The notes beneath the pieces are model-generated. The model did not search any database. It was not told where the DNA came from and saw only the letters and a program-made list of their open reading frames with translations. Below, in pieces: positions 20,375-29,440 of a stretch of DNA of 32,742 bases. Positions within the stretch are counted from its first letter, which is position 1. Each line of letters starts with the position of its first letter. The position numbers were made by a program, and so were the translations under genes. This DNA comes from a virus: positions 1 to 32,742 of IMG/VR virus record IMGVR_UViG_3300021091_000246; one strand, given 5' to 3'.

Positions 20375-23300
20375 TAGCGAATACCCATCGCGAGAACGTC
20401 GCATCGAGCAAGCGCTGCTCTGTTGTTGATTTGAGCTCGAAGGCGTACTTGGTACGAGCGGCCGAGCGTTGTCGTCGATTCCGGTGCAAACAGAGTCACA
20501 CCGATCATGTCGTTAGCATCGAAGAACGTGCTCGTTAGCAGGGAATAGGTGCCGACTTGGCCGTTCGCGAGTCCGGCTCGGGTTCTCGTGTAAGTCGATG
20601 CGAGTGCGTCTTCAGAATAAACAAGAACTGTGGTTGCCGAACCGTTAAAAAAGACTGATGCGGCCGAGCCAGATTCGCCGTTGTTTCCTGTGACCGTATC
20701 GCTCGACTGAACGTCGATCTGTCCGGTGAAGACAAGGTTCCACCCAACTTGATAGGGAAACCCTAAATCGGGGTCATACTCGTACCAGATTTGTTGTGAG
20801 AGTGGGTTTCCGAGTGAAATTGTTGAAGGACTTGCGCTCGCCGATGTTCCGACAGGCGCGGAGTATAAGTAAACATAAACCAATGTGACGGCGTAAGCGA
20901 TGTCCTGCACGTTGACCTGAACAAATGGCTTATGACCGCTGGGGTGAGCGGACGCCGGAAGTTGCACGGTCAAAAACGGCATCTCAATCGTTGTGATTGC
21001 ACCGCCCGAGGTGTACCCCGTGACAAACTTCGTTACGTCACCGGACAACTTCTCTACGTTTAGCGATCCGATGTTTGCGCTTTGAATCACGCCATTTCCG
21101 ATTTGTGCAGACTGCGTGATGAGCGTCCCGGTGTCGAGTTTTGCTGCCGTGATTGATCCAGCGGATATCTTGTCGGCCGTGATCGCGTTCGACGCAATGT
21201 TTCCCGCGTTAATCGTGTTTGCGGCAATGCGGTCGCCAGTAATGCTCGATGCAGCAATTTTGTCGGCTGTGATTGCGCCAGCCGCAAGTTTCGCGGTCTC
21301 GATTGCCCCAGCCTGTATCTTGGCGGCCGAAATTGAGTCTGCGGCAATTTCCGATGCGGTCACAGCGCCAGCGGCAATTTTTGCTGTCGTGATGCTTCCC
21401 GCAGAAATGGCTCCAGCCGTAACTGAGTTTGCGGCCAGTTCATTTGCGGTGATCGCGCCAGCAGCAATTTTTGCCGTGGTAACGCTACCCGCAGAAATCG
21501 CACCGGCTGTGACGCTGTTGGCTTGTAGCGAACCGGCGCTTACAGAATTAGCCGCCAGTTCATTTGCGGTGACTGCGCCAGCGGCAAGTTTTGCTGTAGT
21601 AATAGCGCCCGACTGAATCTTTGCGGAGGTGATCGAGTTTGCGGCAATCTTGTCGGCGGTGACTGCATCGGCAGATAAAGTCGCCGTGGTAACACTACCA
21701 GCGGAAAGTTTCGCTGTTGAAACAGCGCCGTCCGTTATTTGTGTGCCTGTAATCTGCCCTGTCACCTTCGCCGCAGATATCGCAGCGACTTGACTATCGG
21801 CTAACTGGCCGGTGACCTTTACAGCCGCAACGTCGGCAATCTGAGAGTTTGCAAGTTGCCCAGTAACTTTCGCAGCGGCAATGTCCGCGATCTGAGCGTT
21901 TGTAAGTTGACCGGATACTTTTGTTGCCGCGACCGCTTCAATCTGCGAGTCTGACAACTGCCCGGTAATTTTTCCGGCTGCAATTCCAGCAATCTGAGCG
22001 TTTTGTATTTCCCCGCTAATATCTAGCGCAGGAACCGCCGTTGTCCACGCGGAGCCGGTGTATCGGTACAGTTTCGAGTCGGTGGTCAAAAAGACCATTC
22101 TTCCTTGAAACAGATTCGTAGACGGCAGCGTTGAGACGATCTCAAATCCAATTCTTGACTTAGAGATGGAAAAGTTTGCGGTGTATGTCTGCCCGTTGTA
22201 GGTCGCGTTGATTGTCAACGTGCCGGTATTCGCAGACATCGCGGTGATCCGGTAGTAGCCTTTCGGCTGCCCAGAAACAGGCACGTTGGCTGCCGTGTTT
22301 ACTGTTCCGGTGACGTTAACTCCCGACGATGAGAACGAAACCGCGCTCGAACTGCTGATATCGGAGGCGTTTGCGTAAAACTGTGCTCGTCCATCCGCAT
22401 CGTCAAAGTTAACAACTGTACCGTCTGCGAACGCTTGGACACCGATTGAACCGCGAGTTAATTGTAACGAAAGCGAATCGCCAGCGGGGCCATCTGCTCC
22501 CGCTTGTGACTTCGTGACTGAAAACACCTTCTCAACTGTAAAACTCCCGGCATAGGTCGCGACGAAAGTGGCGGTGCCAACGCTGGCAGACATCGCAGAC
22601 GCGGAATACCCGCCGGTTGTCGGGTTAATTGTCGCGGTAAGGTTACTTGATGCGGTAAGCGTAAAAGAGCATTGATTCGTGACTTCCGTCGTTCCGACGT
22701 ATACGCGGAAGAATCCGAAAGCGCCGTTGAATGACGTAACCGTGCCGACACTATCTGCGGGAACAACAAAGGAGTCGTTCGTAAGATAGCCGGTGAGTGT
22801 CGGCGGACGCGCAGCGGCAGAGAAAGAACTAGTGTTTGTGTTTGGGTAAAAGTCGGAGCGAATTCGTCCCTTGCGAGTGCGAATCCAGTAATACCGAGTC
22901 TGACTGCCGCTATAAACGTGCTTGAAGTCCGAGGCGTTGCCGTCGAAGACTTTGACGGAATCAGCGCGATTGTTTGTGCTCGATGCAAACAACTCGATTG
23001 CATCGAAGGAAGCCGGGTCTGCCGGTGGCGTCCACGAAATTAGATTGAACCCATCCTCGGCATTGATCGTCATCGCCGCGAGTGAGGGCGGCTTCTGCTC
23101 TTGATCAGCAACGGCCGCTTCGTCCGCTGGGACGTACTGAATCCGAAGCGCAGAACCGGCAAGCGAACGATTTGAAATGACCGCCGGGTCGGGAAAGCCA
23201 GCCCACGGGTCTTCGTTGTCGTCGTAACGATGAGCGCCTTCGTTGTCGAGAAAGGTTAAATATCCAAGATACGGCTGCGCGATGGGAACCGTGCCGGTGT

Positions 23301-25656
23301 TCGCAATAAAGCGATTCGTGAGGTCTGGCGGGGATACGCTTGACCCATCGAGCAACAGCAGGAACGCGCCGGGGCCACCCGCACCGCCAGCGCCGGGAAA
23401 ATACTTGTTTGGCAAAGGCCCGTGCATCGGCGGCATGACCGACGAGTTGCCCGAAAGATTGACTGTCGCTGACGCGCCCGTCGAAAAACCGCGAGACACC
23501 GTGTAGAGCCCTGCTCCACCAGCCGCGCCAGTACCACCCGAAGCTCTGAGATCGCGCTTATCACCGCTGGTAATGCTTCCGCCGGGGCCGCCGCCCGTCC
23601 CGCGCAAATCAGTCGGAATGCCAGAGAGCGTGATTCCACTCAACTTCAATTCTAAATAGGGGAAACTTGCGTGTTTGCCCTTCGTGACAGGCACCGGGCG
23701 CGTGATGAGTCTCGCGTTGCCTTCACGATAATCCTTCTGGGCGTCGATACCGTCCCAGCCGCGAGAGTTTCCGACAAAGCCCGGATTCCCGAGTGTGTCG
23801 GTTGTCGGACTGTTGTCGTCTGCAACACCGGGAAGTCCGCCGCCTATGCCATTGATTGCACCGTTGATCGTCAAATATCCCTTTACGCGCAGTTGCACGT
23901 TGCCGGTGATATTGATCGTACAGCCCTGCGGGATCGTCAGATCGTCGTTGTGGTACCAAATCGAGGCTGCGGCGGTTATGTCTGTAGTGCCATTCAGGGT
24001 GTAAGTTCCCGCTGCCATCACTCCATTCGTGATAGTCGCGACGCTCGATAGCGGTGTCCCGATTGCGGTGTAGAACGCATCGGGGAGAACAGTCTGTGCG
24101 GTTGTGGGTGACAACGCGGACGCCGGGGCCGTCGAGCCGAACAGTTCAAGTTGAACTTGTCCGGTGCGATGGTTCACCGACATATTCTGAATTTCAAACG
24201 AGCGGTCAATGCTCGCGCCGCTTCCCGAAAAGTCGCGGACGGTTGCGTAGTTGACGCGAACAACGTCGCCTATTTCTAGTCTATTCAGGGAGTGCAGAAC
24301 AGACACAGAGAGCCGTTGGGGCGGCGCGGCATAACGGTCGCGCACCGCATCAATCAATGTGAAAATCAGCGAATCAGTTGCTTTGCCGCCGTATAAACCT
24401 TTGAACTTGAGTTCCAGCGGATCAGCGCGGCCGTGTACCGAGGCCGACGTTGCGTCGATCAGGGTCGTCGTTCTTGTGTATTCTTTCCCGTTCCAATTCC
24501 ACGAAATGCGAAAGACATTGTGCAACTCGTCCATATCGTGAACGAGTTCGCCTACTTGGGTTGAGTTGCTCTCGTCCAAAGTTGCGACTGACGCGGCGTC
24601 CATAAGAACACGCGCCGAACGCTTTAGACCCAATGCGCCGTCGGAATAGACAGGCATAAAGAGGCCAACAAGTCGGCAGATTTCTTCTTCGAGAAACTTC
24701 TTTCCGTCTGTTTTTTTCAATCCTTCAAATCTGAGCGCGACGCCATCGTCTGCGCCATTCCAAATATCAACACCTATTCCCGTGAAGTCCGAAAGACGAA
24801 TAAGGTTTGGATTGATACCAAGGTGCCATGTCGAAGGGAAAGTGGCGTTGTCGCCGAATAGCGTGCCGGTTAGGATTGCGTAGGCGAGTTTGACAGCGGG
24901 AAGTTCTAGATAAATGTGCTCTGTGACCTTTTCACGCCTTGACGCGGCGACGGCTGCATCAACATCGTACTTGCTTGCGATGGTGCCGAGGACGCCTCGC
25001 GTACATCCGGTGAATGCGACGTTGGTTTTTCCGGTATAGCGAATGATTTCGTCACGAATCTTGATGTACCCAACCGTGGCGTTTGCCGCGTCCGAGTAAC
25101 TCGCGCCGTGGTAGACGGTTGAAAATCCGGTCGTTGAGGTGACAGGAATCGTGGTGTCTGTCGCAGATATTGATTGCGCGAGCGTAGTTTCCGCGAGTTC
25201 AAATATCTCTTTTTTTGCCGAACGCTGAATGTCCGCACAACGAATTGAGTATCTTCCTTTGTCGAAACTTGCCTCTACGACTTTTTGCGTTCCGATAAGA
25301 ACGAAGTCGGCAAACGCGAACCCGGCGTAGCCCATGTAAAAACGGACTTGACGATCTCGAAGACCCTCGTCGTCGTTAAGGCGCTCGCGGATTTCATCGG
25401 TGATCGACGCGCCAAGGTCTACAACGGCAAATGCCGCAGAGCCGATCTCGCTGCGCCCATCAATAGGATTGAGGCGCTGGGATACGATGTTTGGCTCTTG
25501 CAACGCGCCGTAGATGACGGTGCCGCCGATTCCTGTAGTGTCGGAATGGCTTGTGATGTACAGAGAATCGACCGGGTACTCAATCTTGACGACGAAGCGC
25601 GGCTCTTTAACTTGACTCCTGTTAGCGGCATCGAAAGCGGCTGGATCAGTCCGCAT
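20374..25656 (-). CDS. Tail-tip / central fibre protein (J-like), 1760 residues
   Basis: This very long protein follows tape measure and a distal-tail-like protein, the place of J-type tip proteins. From the N-terminus it shows a baseplate-hub-like region with beta-strand patches (residues 1 to about 520). A Gly-rich part (about 590-760) follows with GGG, GGTGAAGGAG and FPGAGGAGGPG runs like a polyglycine shaft. Next come an FN3-like segment (NLISWTPPADPASFDAIEL) and two Ig-like segments (about 900-1150). Then come five 17-residue repeats and twenty 10-residue repeats, and a terminal beta-rich domain. I infer a trimeric tail-tip fibre that docks to the tail hub and contacts the host. Confidence 0.87.
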   Translation of the reverse strand: MRTDPAAFDAANRSQVKEPRFVVKIEYPVDSLYITSHSDTTGIGGTVIYGALQEPNIVSQRLNPIDGRSEIGSAAFAVVDLGASITDEIRERLNDDEGLRDRQVRFYMGYAGFAFADFVLIGTQKVVEASFDKGRYSIRCADIQRSAKKEIFELAETTLAQSISATDTTIPVTSTTGFSTVYHGASYSDAANATVGYIKIRDEIIRYTGKTNVAFTGCTRGVLGTIASKYDVDAAVAASRREKVTEHIYLELPAVKLAYAILTGTLFGDNATFPSTWHLGINPNLIRLSDFTGIGVDIWNGADDGVALRFEGLKKTDGKKFLEEEICRLVGLFMPVYSDGALGLKRSARVLMDAASVATLDESNSTQVGELVHDMDELHNVFRISWNWNGKEYTRTTTLIDATSASVHGRADPLELKFKGLYGGKATDSLIFTLIDAVRDRYAAPPQRLSVSVLHSLNRLEIGDVVRVNYATVRDFSGSGASIDRSFEIQNMSVNHRTGQVQLELFGSTAPASALSPTTAQTVLPDAFYTAIGTPLSSVATITNGVMAAGTYTLNGTTDITAAASIWYHNDDLTIPQGCTINITGNVQLRVKGYLTINGAINGIGGGLPGVADDNSPTTDTLGNPGFVGNSRGWDGIDAQKDYREGNARLITRPVPVTKGKHASFPYLELKLSGITLSGIPTDLRGTGGGPGGSITSGDKRDLRASGGTGAAGGAGLYTVSRGFSTGASATVNLSGNSSVMPPMHGPLPNKYFPGAGGAGGPGAFLLLLDGSSVSPPDLTNRFIANTGTVPIAQPYLGYLTFLDNEGAHRYDDNEDPWAGFPDPAVISNRSLAGSALRIQYVPADEAAVADQEQKPPSLAAMTINAEDGFNLISWTPPADPASFDAIELFASSTNNRADSVKVFDGNASDFKHVYSGSQTRYYWIRTRKGRIRSDFYPNTNTSSFSAAARPPTLTGYLTNDSFVVPADSVGTVTSFNGAFGFFRVYVGTTEVTNQCSFTLTASSNLTATINPTTGGYSASAMSASVGTATFVATYAGSFTVEKVFSVTKSQAGADGPAGDSLSLQLTRGSIGVQAFADGTVVNFDDADGRAQFYANASDISSSSAVSFSSSGVNVTGTVNTAANVPVSGQPKGYYRITAMSANTGTLTINATYNGQTYTANFSISKSRIGFEIVSTLPSTNLFQGRMVFLTTDSKLYRYTGSAWTTAVPALDISGEIQNAQIAGIAAGKITGQLSDSQIEAVAATKVSGQLTNAQIADIAAAKVTGQLANSQIADVAAVKVTGQLADSQVAAISAAKVTGQITGTQITDGAVSTAKLSAGSVTTATLSADAVTADKIAANSITSAKIQSGAITTAKLAAGAVTANELAANSVSAGSLQANSVTAGAISAGSVTTAKIAAGAITANELAANSVTAGAISAGSITTAKIAAGAVTASEIAADSISAAKIQAGAIETAKLAAGAITADKIAASSITGDRIAANTINAGNIASNAITADKISAGSITAAKLDTGTLITQSAQIGNGVIQSANIGSLNVEKLSGDVTKFVTGYTSGGAITTIEMPFLTVQLPASAHPSGHKPFVQVNVQDIAYAVTLVYVYLYSAPVGTSASASPSTISLGNPLSQQIWYEYDPDLGFPYQVGWNLVFTGQIDVQSSDTVTGNNGESGSAASVFFNGSATTVLVYSEDALASTYTRTRAGLANGQVGTYSLLTSTFFDANDMIGVTLFAPESTTTLGRSYQVRLRAQINNRAALARCDVLAMGIR
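21130..21729 (-). repeat. Twenty 10-residue repeats in the tail-tip protein
   Basis: Exactly 20 units in register follow the pattern G/N-[SA]-[IV]-T-x-x-x-[IL]-x-A (for example GAITTAKLAA). Units 5-12 also form a higher-order repeat, in which TANELAANSVTAGAISAGS recurs. Such fibre repeats typically form a trimeric beta-helix or coiled shaft. Unit count is a natural length variable. Confidence 0.85.
21763..22017 (-). repeat. Five 17-residue repeats in the tail-tip protein
   Basis: Units follow the form TGQL-x-[DN]-[SA]-Q-I-x-x-[IV]-A-A-x-K-V, for example TGQLANSQIADVAAVKV. They lie directly before the 10-residue repeats, separated by an 11-residue junction that begins like a sixth unit. Confidence 0.85.
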
Positions 25657-26081
25657 TACGCTTCCTCCAACTCGAAGTTGACGCGCATTCCGTCCTCGGC
25701 TGGGTTACTACCTCCAGAGCCGTCGAGACGTTCGAGGTTGTAACTCCCGGCAACACGGCGAACGGTAAACGTCGTTCCCATGTTTCCAGCGACGCCATAC
25801 GGCGAGAGAGTGAAGGACTCTTGCGCCTCTACAGAGTGCAAAAACTCCTGAATCGCTAAAAGTTCAGCCGCGCTCATCACAAGTGCGGTGACGTTGTATG
25901 CAGACTTTCCAAAGTAGTAAAGAGTTTCGGTCTTGTCTGACAAGGTGCGCTGTATTTCTGCGCCGACCTTCCTGCTAATCGAAAGTCCACCCTCAACGAT
26001 TCTGAGGTTTAACGTGTACTGCGTTTCTACGGTATGCCCAGCGATCAGCGAACGCTTGGCGTTGTAAGTGACCGCTGCCAT
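25656..26081 (-). CDS. Distal tail / tail assembly protein
   Basis: This 141-residue protein (MAAVTYNAKRSLIAGHTVET...) lies between tape measure and the tip protein, where lambda M/L-like and Dit-like proteins occur. It is beta-rich and contains YNVTALVMSAAELLAIQEFL and TTFTVRRVAGSYNLERLD. The segment is typical of small phage proteins that connect the tube end to the tip. Its end overlaps the tip gene by one stop/start base (TAATG). The exact subfamily is not certain. Confidence 0.65.
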   Translation of the reverse strand: MAAVTYNAKRSLIAGHTVETQYTLNLRIVEGGLSISRKVGAEIQRTLSDKTETLYYFGKSAYNVTALVMSAAELLAIQEFLHSVEAQESFTLSPYGVAGNMGTTFTVRRVAGSYNLERLDGSGGSNPAEDGMRVNFELEEA

Positions 26082-27892
26082 CAGCCACCTCCCATCACGC
26101 CAGCTTGGCGAGAGTTCCCGTTAATAAAAACAACATCTCGGTCGTTGACCGCTTCGCTGATCTGCCCAATCAGCCAGTCTGCGGTTTCGCGTCCAGAGAA
26201 GAGGTTTCCGTTGACGATTACTTGGGCGACCTTCTTCTGATCTTGCTGCGATTGGTCAGCGTTTCCCTGCGTTGCTGCGCGAGCGGCATCTATCCCACCC
26301 GATCCTGATCCGCCGCCACCGACTGACGGAGCGCCGCCGGAGCCGCTTGGGTTTGTTGCACGAATTTTTGCAATCTGAATCGCACCTATCGCGGCGACTT
26401 TTGCCGCCATTTTTAGGTTTGCAGGAAATGGTAGGCCGAGGGCTTTTGTTATGTTTTCAGCGGTATTGATAATGGCGTTTGCTATCGCGAAGCCCTGCTG
26501 CACCTTGAAGAACTTTGTTCCCGCGCCACCAAGCACGGTAAACATCTCTCCAGCAAGATCAATTATCGACATATTTTTGATCTGCTCTAATTCAATAGTT
26601 TGCAGACCAAACGCTTGCTGAATGTCGAACTGGAGCCGCTGAAACTCCGACATTGCGAGGTATTTATCTTGATGAAACTGATAGTTCATCAACGCCATCC
26701 GGTCAAGATGCGCTTTTTCAATCGCCTCTTTTTGTTCGTTGTCTGTCATCAAAGAGGTCAGATCGAGCGTTGTAGCTCTCGCATCAATATCTGCCATACG
26801 ACGATCTTGTGCGCTAAGAGGCGCGGGTTTGAACTTCCCGGTCTTAGGATCAAATCCCTTGAGCGCGGCATCGACGTTTTTTGTTAGAAATGACAAATCA
26901 ACATCGACGCCGGGAATCGCCCCAGCGGCGTCAAGCATCTTTTTACTGTTGACGAGATTGTTTATTTCGCCCTGAACTTGCGCGATTGCTTTCCGAATCC
27001 CTTCTGGGCCAAGTATTGCGTCCTGCCCCTCGACGTATCCAAAGTTGAAAAATAACGGAACGCCGTCTTTTGCCTCTTGCAAAATTTGCAGTTTTTTCTG
27101 AAGCCGTTCGACTTCGCCGCCGCCGCCAGTAAGAATTCGGACTGCACCGACAGTCTCTGTCAGTTGATTTGTCAGGAAGGTAAGCGCACCCGCCGCAACA
27201 GAGGTCAACTCAATAAACAGCGATTTTGCACTAAACTTCAACCTATCGAACGAATCGGCTAACTGATCCACTTGCTGAACGGCTAGATCGGACGCTGGGC
27301 CGCCGAGCCGTGAGAACTGCTCGTTAAGTCCCTCCGCGTTTGTGCCAACCTCGACAAGCGTCGGGAGTAGTGACGCCCCAGATTTCCCGAATATGTCGAT
27401 GGCGGCTGCGGTTCTCCCTGCGGGGTCGGTAATGCTCGCAATGGCAACGGCGATTTGCTGAAACTGCTGGTCTGGCGCAAGAGCGAGAATTTGCTGCGCT
27501 GACAGACCTATCTTGTCCAACGCCGCCGACGCTGCGGCCGACCCTTCCCCCGCGCTGATCAGGTTGTTTTGCATCTTTGCAACAGCGCCAGCCACGGACT
27601 CGAGCGAACTGCCAGATAGCGTTGCCGCAAATTGCAAACTTTGTAGCGACTGAATCGAAATTCCCGTCTGTACGGATATGTCATTCAGCGCACTAGCCGC
27701 TTGGATTGCCTGAGAGACGACTTGTTGAAAACTGATCGCGCCGACAAGTCCGCCAATTTGCTTTAGCGAGATTCCAAGATTATTGAAGGAAAGACCCGTG
27801 TCTTTTGTGCCCTTTTTTACCTTGTCGAGTTCAGCGCGAAGTTGCGCCGTCTCCGCCGCCATTTTGACGACTAATGTGCCGATGTCAGCCAT
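26081..27892 (-). CDS. Tail tape-measure protein
   Basis: This 603-residue protein sets tail length. It has the family opening (ADIGTLVVKMAAETAQLRAEL and KVKKGTKDTGLSFNNLG), long helical Ala/Gln/Leu segments, FGKSGASLLPTLVEVGTNAE, and near the end the hydrophobic stretch PANLKMAAKVAAIGAIQIA followed by a Gly/Ser linker. At about 1.5 angstrom per residue a tail near 90 nm would be expected; this is a rule of thumb. The start overlaps the frameshifted chaperone by eight bases. It is short for some siphoviruses but normal for HK97-type ones. Confidence 0.93.
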   Translation of the reverse strand: MADIGTLVVKMAAETAQLRAELDKVKKGTKDTGLSFNNLGISLKQIGGLVGAISFQQVVSQAIQAASALNDISVQTGISIQSLQSLQFAATLSGSSLESVAGAVAKMQNNLISAGEGSAAASAALDKIGLSAQQILALAPDQQFQQIAVAIASITDPAGRTAAAIDIFGKSGASLLPTLVEVGTNAEGLNEQFSRLGGPASDLAVQQVDQLADSFDRLKFSAKSLFIELTSVAAGALTFLTNQLTETVGAVRILTGGGGEVERLQKKLQILQEAKDGVPLFFNFGYVEGQDAILGPEGIRKAIAQVQGEINNLVNSKKMLDAAGAIPGVDVDLSFLTKNVDAALKGFDPKTGKFKPAPLSAQDRRMADIDARATTLDLTSLMTDNEQKEAIEKAHLDRMALMNYQFHQDKYLAMSEFQRLQFDIQQAFGLQTIELEQIKNMSIIDLAGEMFTVLGGAGTKFFKVQQGFAIANAIINTAENITKALGLPFPANLKMAAKVAAIGAIQIAKIRATNPSGSGGAPSVGGGGSGSGGIDAARAATQGNADQSQQDQKKVAQVIVNGNLFSGRETADWLIGQISEAVNDRDVVFINGNSRQAGVMGGG

Positions 27893-28208
27893 TTGGGTTC
27901 ACCATCGCTTCGAGAATTGCTTTTTGCTCATCAACCGTTTGTACGGCGGGTGAATGCGATTTTTTCGGTATGAAGTCGGAAGGACGCCAAGGCTTACCGC
28001 CTTTCTTCGGCCCTGCGGCGTTGGCCGTCGTTGCCGAAATCATTGCCATGCGCCACGTTTCGATGTCGTAGCCCCACGGCTCCATGCCGAAGTAAGCGAT
28101 CCAATAGGTAAACTCTTCGGAACTTATACGTTCTTGGAGTTCGCCTACCGTCGCGCCAAGTTGAGACGCGAGGCGGAACCACATCAGCAGTTCCGTCTCG
28201 CCGTCTAT
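27885..28208 (-). CDS. Tail assembly chaperone T domain, made as a -1 frameshift fusion (GT)
   Basis: In the minus-one frame after the A8 run, translation continues from the G-like protein through KKIDGETELL into MWFRLASQLGATVGELQERI, SSEEFTYWIAYFGMEPWGYD and a Pro/Lys-rich tail: 107 residues beyond the slip. This is the classic gpGT arrangement, in which the longer product binds the tape measure and recruits tube subunits. The fusion would be 220 residues (113 + 107). An internal ATG at 28184 exists, but the frameshift is more likely because the frame has no ribosome site there. The end overlaps the tape-measure start. Confidence 0.85.
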   Translation of the reverse strand: MDGETELLMWFRLASQLGATVGELQERISSEEFTYWIAYFGMEPWGYDIETWRMAMISATTANAAGPKKGGKPWRPSDFIPKKSHSPAVQTVDEQKAILEAMVNPNG

Positions 28209-28546
28209 TTTTTTTCTGCGTCAGCAACCGCTGTTTGAGACAGACCGGATGCTTCCAGAATTTCCTTCGCCAGTTTGTCGAGGATCATCCCGTCGAGGTT
28301 TGAGACATCCTGCGGATTGTCAAAAAGTCGTAAGCCCTCGGAATCGCAGAGTCCGAGAGCGACGATTTTGTAATCCGCAAGCGGCTCGCCGCCCTGCTGG
28401 GCGACCCCCGCCATCTGCTGAAGTTGCACCCGTTCTGCGCCGGTAAGCCCTCGGACATACACGGTCAAGCCATGTACTTCGATCTGGCGGACAGACGCTT
28501 TTGCGAATGCGCTTGATATCTGAGCCTTCAGCAGATCGCGACTCAC
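28205..28546 (-). CDS. Tail assembly chaperone G
   Basis: This 113-residue protein has an opening helix (SRDLLKAQISSAFAKASVRQ), a central strand set (IEVHGLTVYVRGLTGAERVQ) and helices ending SGLSQTAVADAEKK. Its tail is the slippery A8 run and a TAG. This is the short G-like chaperone found upstream of tape-measure genes. It binds the tape measure before tube assembly. The start ATG overlaps the tail-tube stop (ATGA). Confidence 0.88.
   Translation of the reverse strand: MSRDLLKAQISSAFAKASVRQIEVHGLTVYVRGLTGAERVQLQQMAGVAQQGGEPLADYKIVALGLCDSEGLRLFDNPQDVSNLDGMILDKLAKEILEASGLSQTAVADAEKK
28208..28214 (-). other. Programmed -1 frameshift slippery heptamer A AAA AAA
   Basis: The minus strand reads GCA GAA AAA AAA TAG, so a run of eight A (28215-28208) gives A-AAA-AAA in the correct register, three bases before the zero-frame stop. 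One base back, the frame stays open into the T-like region. This is the classic tail-chaperone arrangement. Confidence 0.9.
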
Positions 28547-28968
28547 AGGGTCACCGTCGGGAGCGCGGTCAGGTTGAGGGTGACCGTGACGCTGATTTCC
28601 TTGCCTTCGGCGGTGAGCGAATCCACATCAAACTTCGTGATGAAGGCGTTGAACTGAACGGTGTACTGGCCGCTGTCAGGCAGTACGATCTGGTAGTTGC
28701 CAGAAGTTCCGTTAATCAACTTAGTTCGCATCGCCTCGTGCGCGGCCTCGGCCGGGTCGAAGAGAAGCGTGAGTTCCACGGTCTGCGGCTCGTGTCCGCC
28801 GACCATGATCGACGGGTGAGCAGCGCCCATCACGTTGATTTCGAGGGTCTTGCGGCTGTAGCCCGACCACTTGACCTCGGAAATCTGTGCAATAGTGGTG
28901 AAAGCCTCTGTGGGAGACGCGCCGTCGCCAACTTTGAACAAAGTGTTTGTAGATGAATATGCGGCCAT
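28543..28968 (-). CDS. Major tail tube protein
   Basis: This 141-residue protein (MAAYSSTNTLFKVGDGAS..., then FTTIAQISEVKWSGYSRKTL and GHEPQTVELTLLF) resembles phage tail tube proteins, which stack as hexamers around the tape measure. Position just upstream of the G chaperone and downstream of the tail terminator supports this. The strong Shine-Dalgarno GGAG...AAGGA sits next to a terminator hairpin. The stop overlaps the G-like start. Confidence 0.88.
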   Translation of the reverse strand: MAAYSSTNTLFKVGDGASPTEAFTTIAQISEVKWSGYSRKTLEINVMGAAHPSIMVGGHEPQTVELTLLFDPAEAAHEAMRTKLINGTSGNYQIVLPDSGQYTVQFNAFITKFDVDSLTAEGKEISVTVTLNLTALPTVTL

Positions 28969-28981
28969 TTTCCTTTACTCC

Positions 28982-29005
28982 AAAAAAAAGCCGCCTTCCG
29001 GCGGC
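28982..29005 (-). terminator. Intrinsic terminator upstream of the tail tube gene
   Basis: On the minus strand, GCCGCC pairs with GGCGGC around GGAA, followed by eight T. It is a textbook rho-independent terminator in the 85-base gap before the tail tube gene, where downstream genes still have to be expressed. Confidence 0.85.
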
Positions 29006-29029
29006 GACGTTGAAACGATGTATAAACAA

Positions 29030-29044
29030 TCCGCTTCAGGCGGA
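29030..29044 (-). terminator. Second hairpin upstream of the tail tube gene
   Basis: TCCGC pairs with GCGGA around a five-base loop, followed by TTGTTTA on the minus strand. It lies 24 bases before the stronger terminator. It may assist termination, but the T-run is short. Confidence 0.4.
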
Positions 29045-29053
29045 CTTACTCAT

Positions 29054-29440
29054 TCAGCGATATACGAACTCAAAATCCATTTGCACGACACGAAGAACGC
29101 TGTCCCCTTCGGCCTCTGCGTTTTCCTGTCGGTTTGACAGTCGAGAACTCAACACGGCAACCCCGCTCTGCGTTCCGCTCCAGCCATCAATCCCTGCTTG
29201 AACCGCATCGGCAACCGGGGCGACTTGCGCCATCGTTTCGCCGACGATCTCAATCCGAAGAGTAGCTCGGAAGAGAAGCGGGTTATTACCGAGAGTTCGT
29301 GCGAACCCCGACCCGCTCGTCCGGCTTACAGCAACCGCTGGAAGGGCTGGCTCCTGAACTATGATTTCTCGGTACACACGCGCCCCCGCCCCAGTATTCA
29401 GCGCGGCGATCTTTGCAATGACGGCGTTTTCTATGCTCAC
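29054..29440 (-). CDS. Tail terminator / tail completion protein
   Basis: This 128-residue protein (SIENAVIAKIAALNTGAGAR, LPAVAVSRTSGSGFART, RATLRIEIVGETMAQV) has the fold pattern of DUF3168-type tail completion proteins that cap the head-side end of the tube. The GTG start overlaps the stop of the HK97 gp10-like gene. It lies between that gene and the tail tube gene, in the standard order. Two hairpins follow it. Confidence 0.72.
   Translation of the reverse strand: MSIENAVIAKIAALNTGAGARVYREIIVQEPALPAVAVSRTSGSGFARTLGNNPLLFRATLRIEIVGETMAQVAPVADAVQAGIDGWSGTQSGVAVLSSRLSNRQENAEAEGDSVLRVVQMDFEFVYR

Noticed and set aside
21116-21616. 166-residue plus-strand ORF of repeats
   Set aside because: It is the antisense image of the 10-residue repeat array; the repeat makes all frames open.
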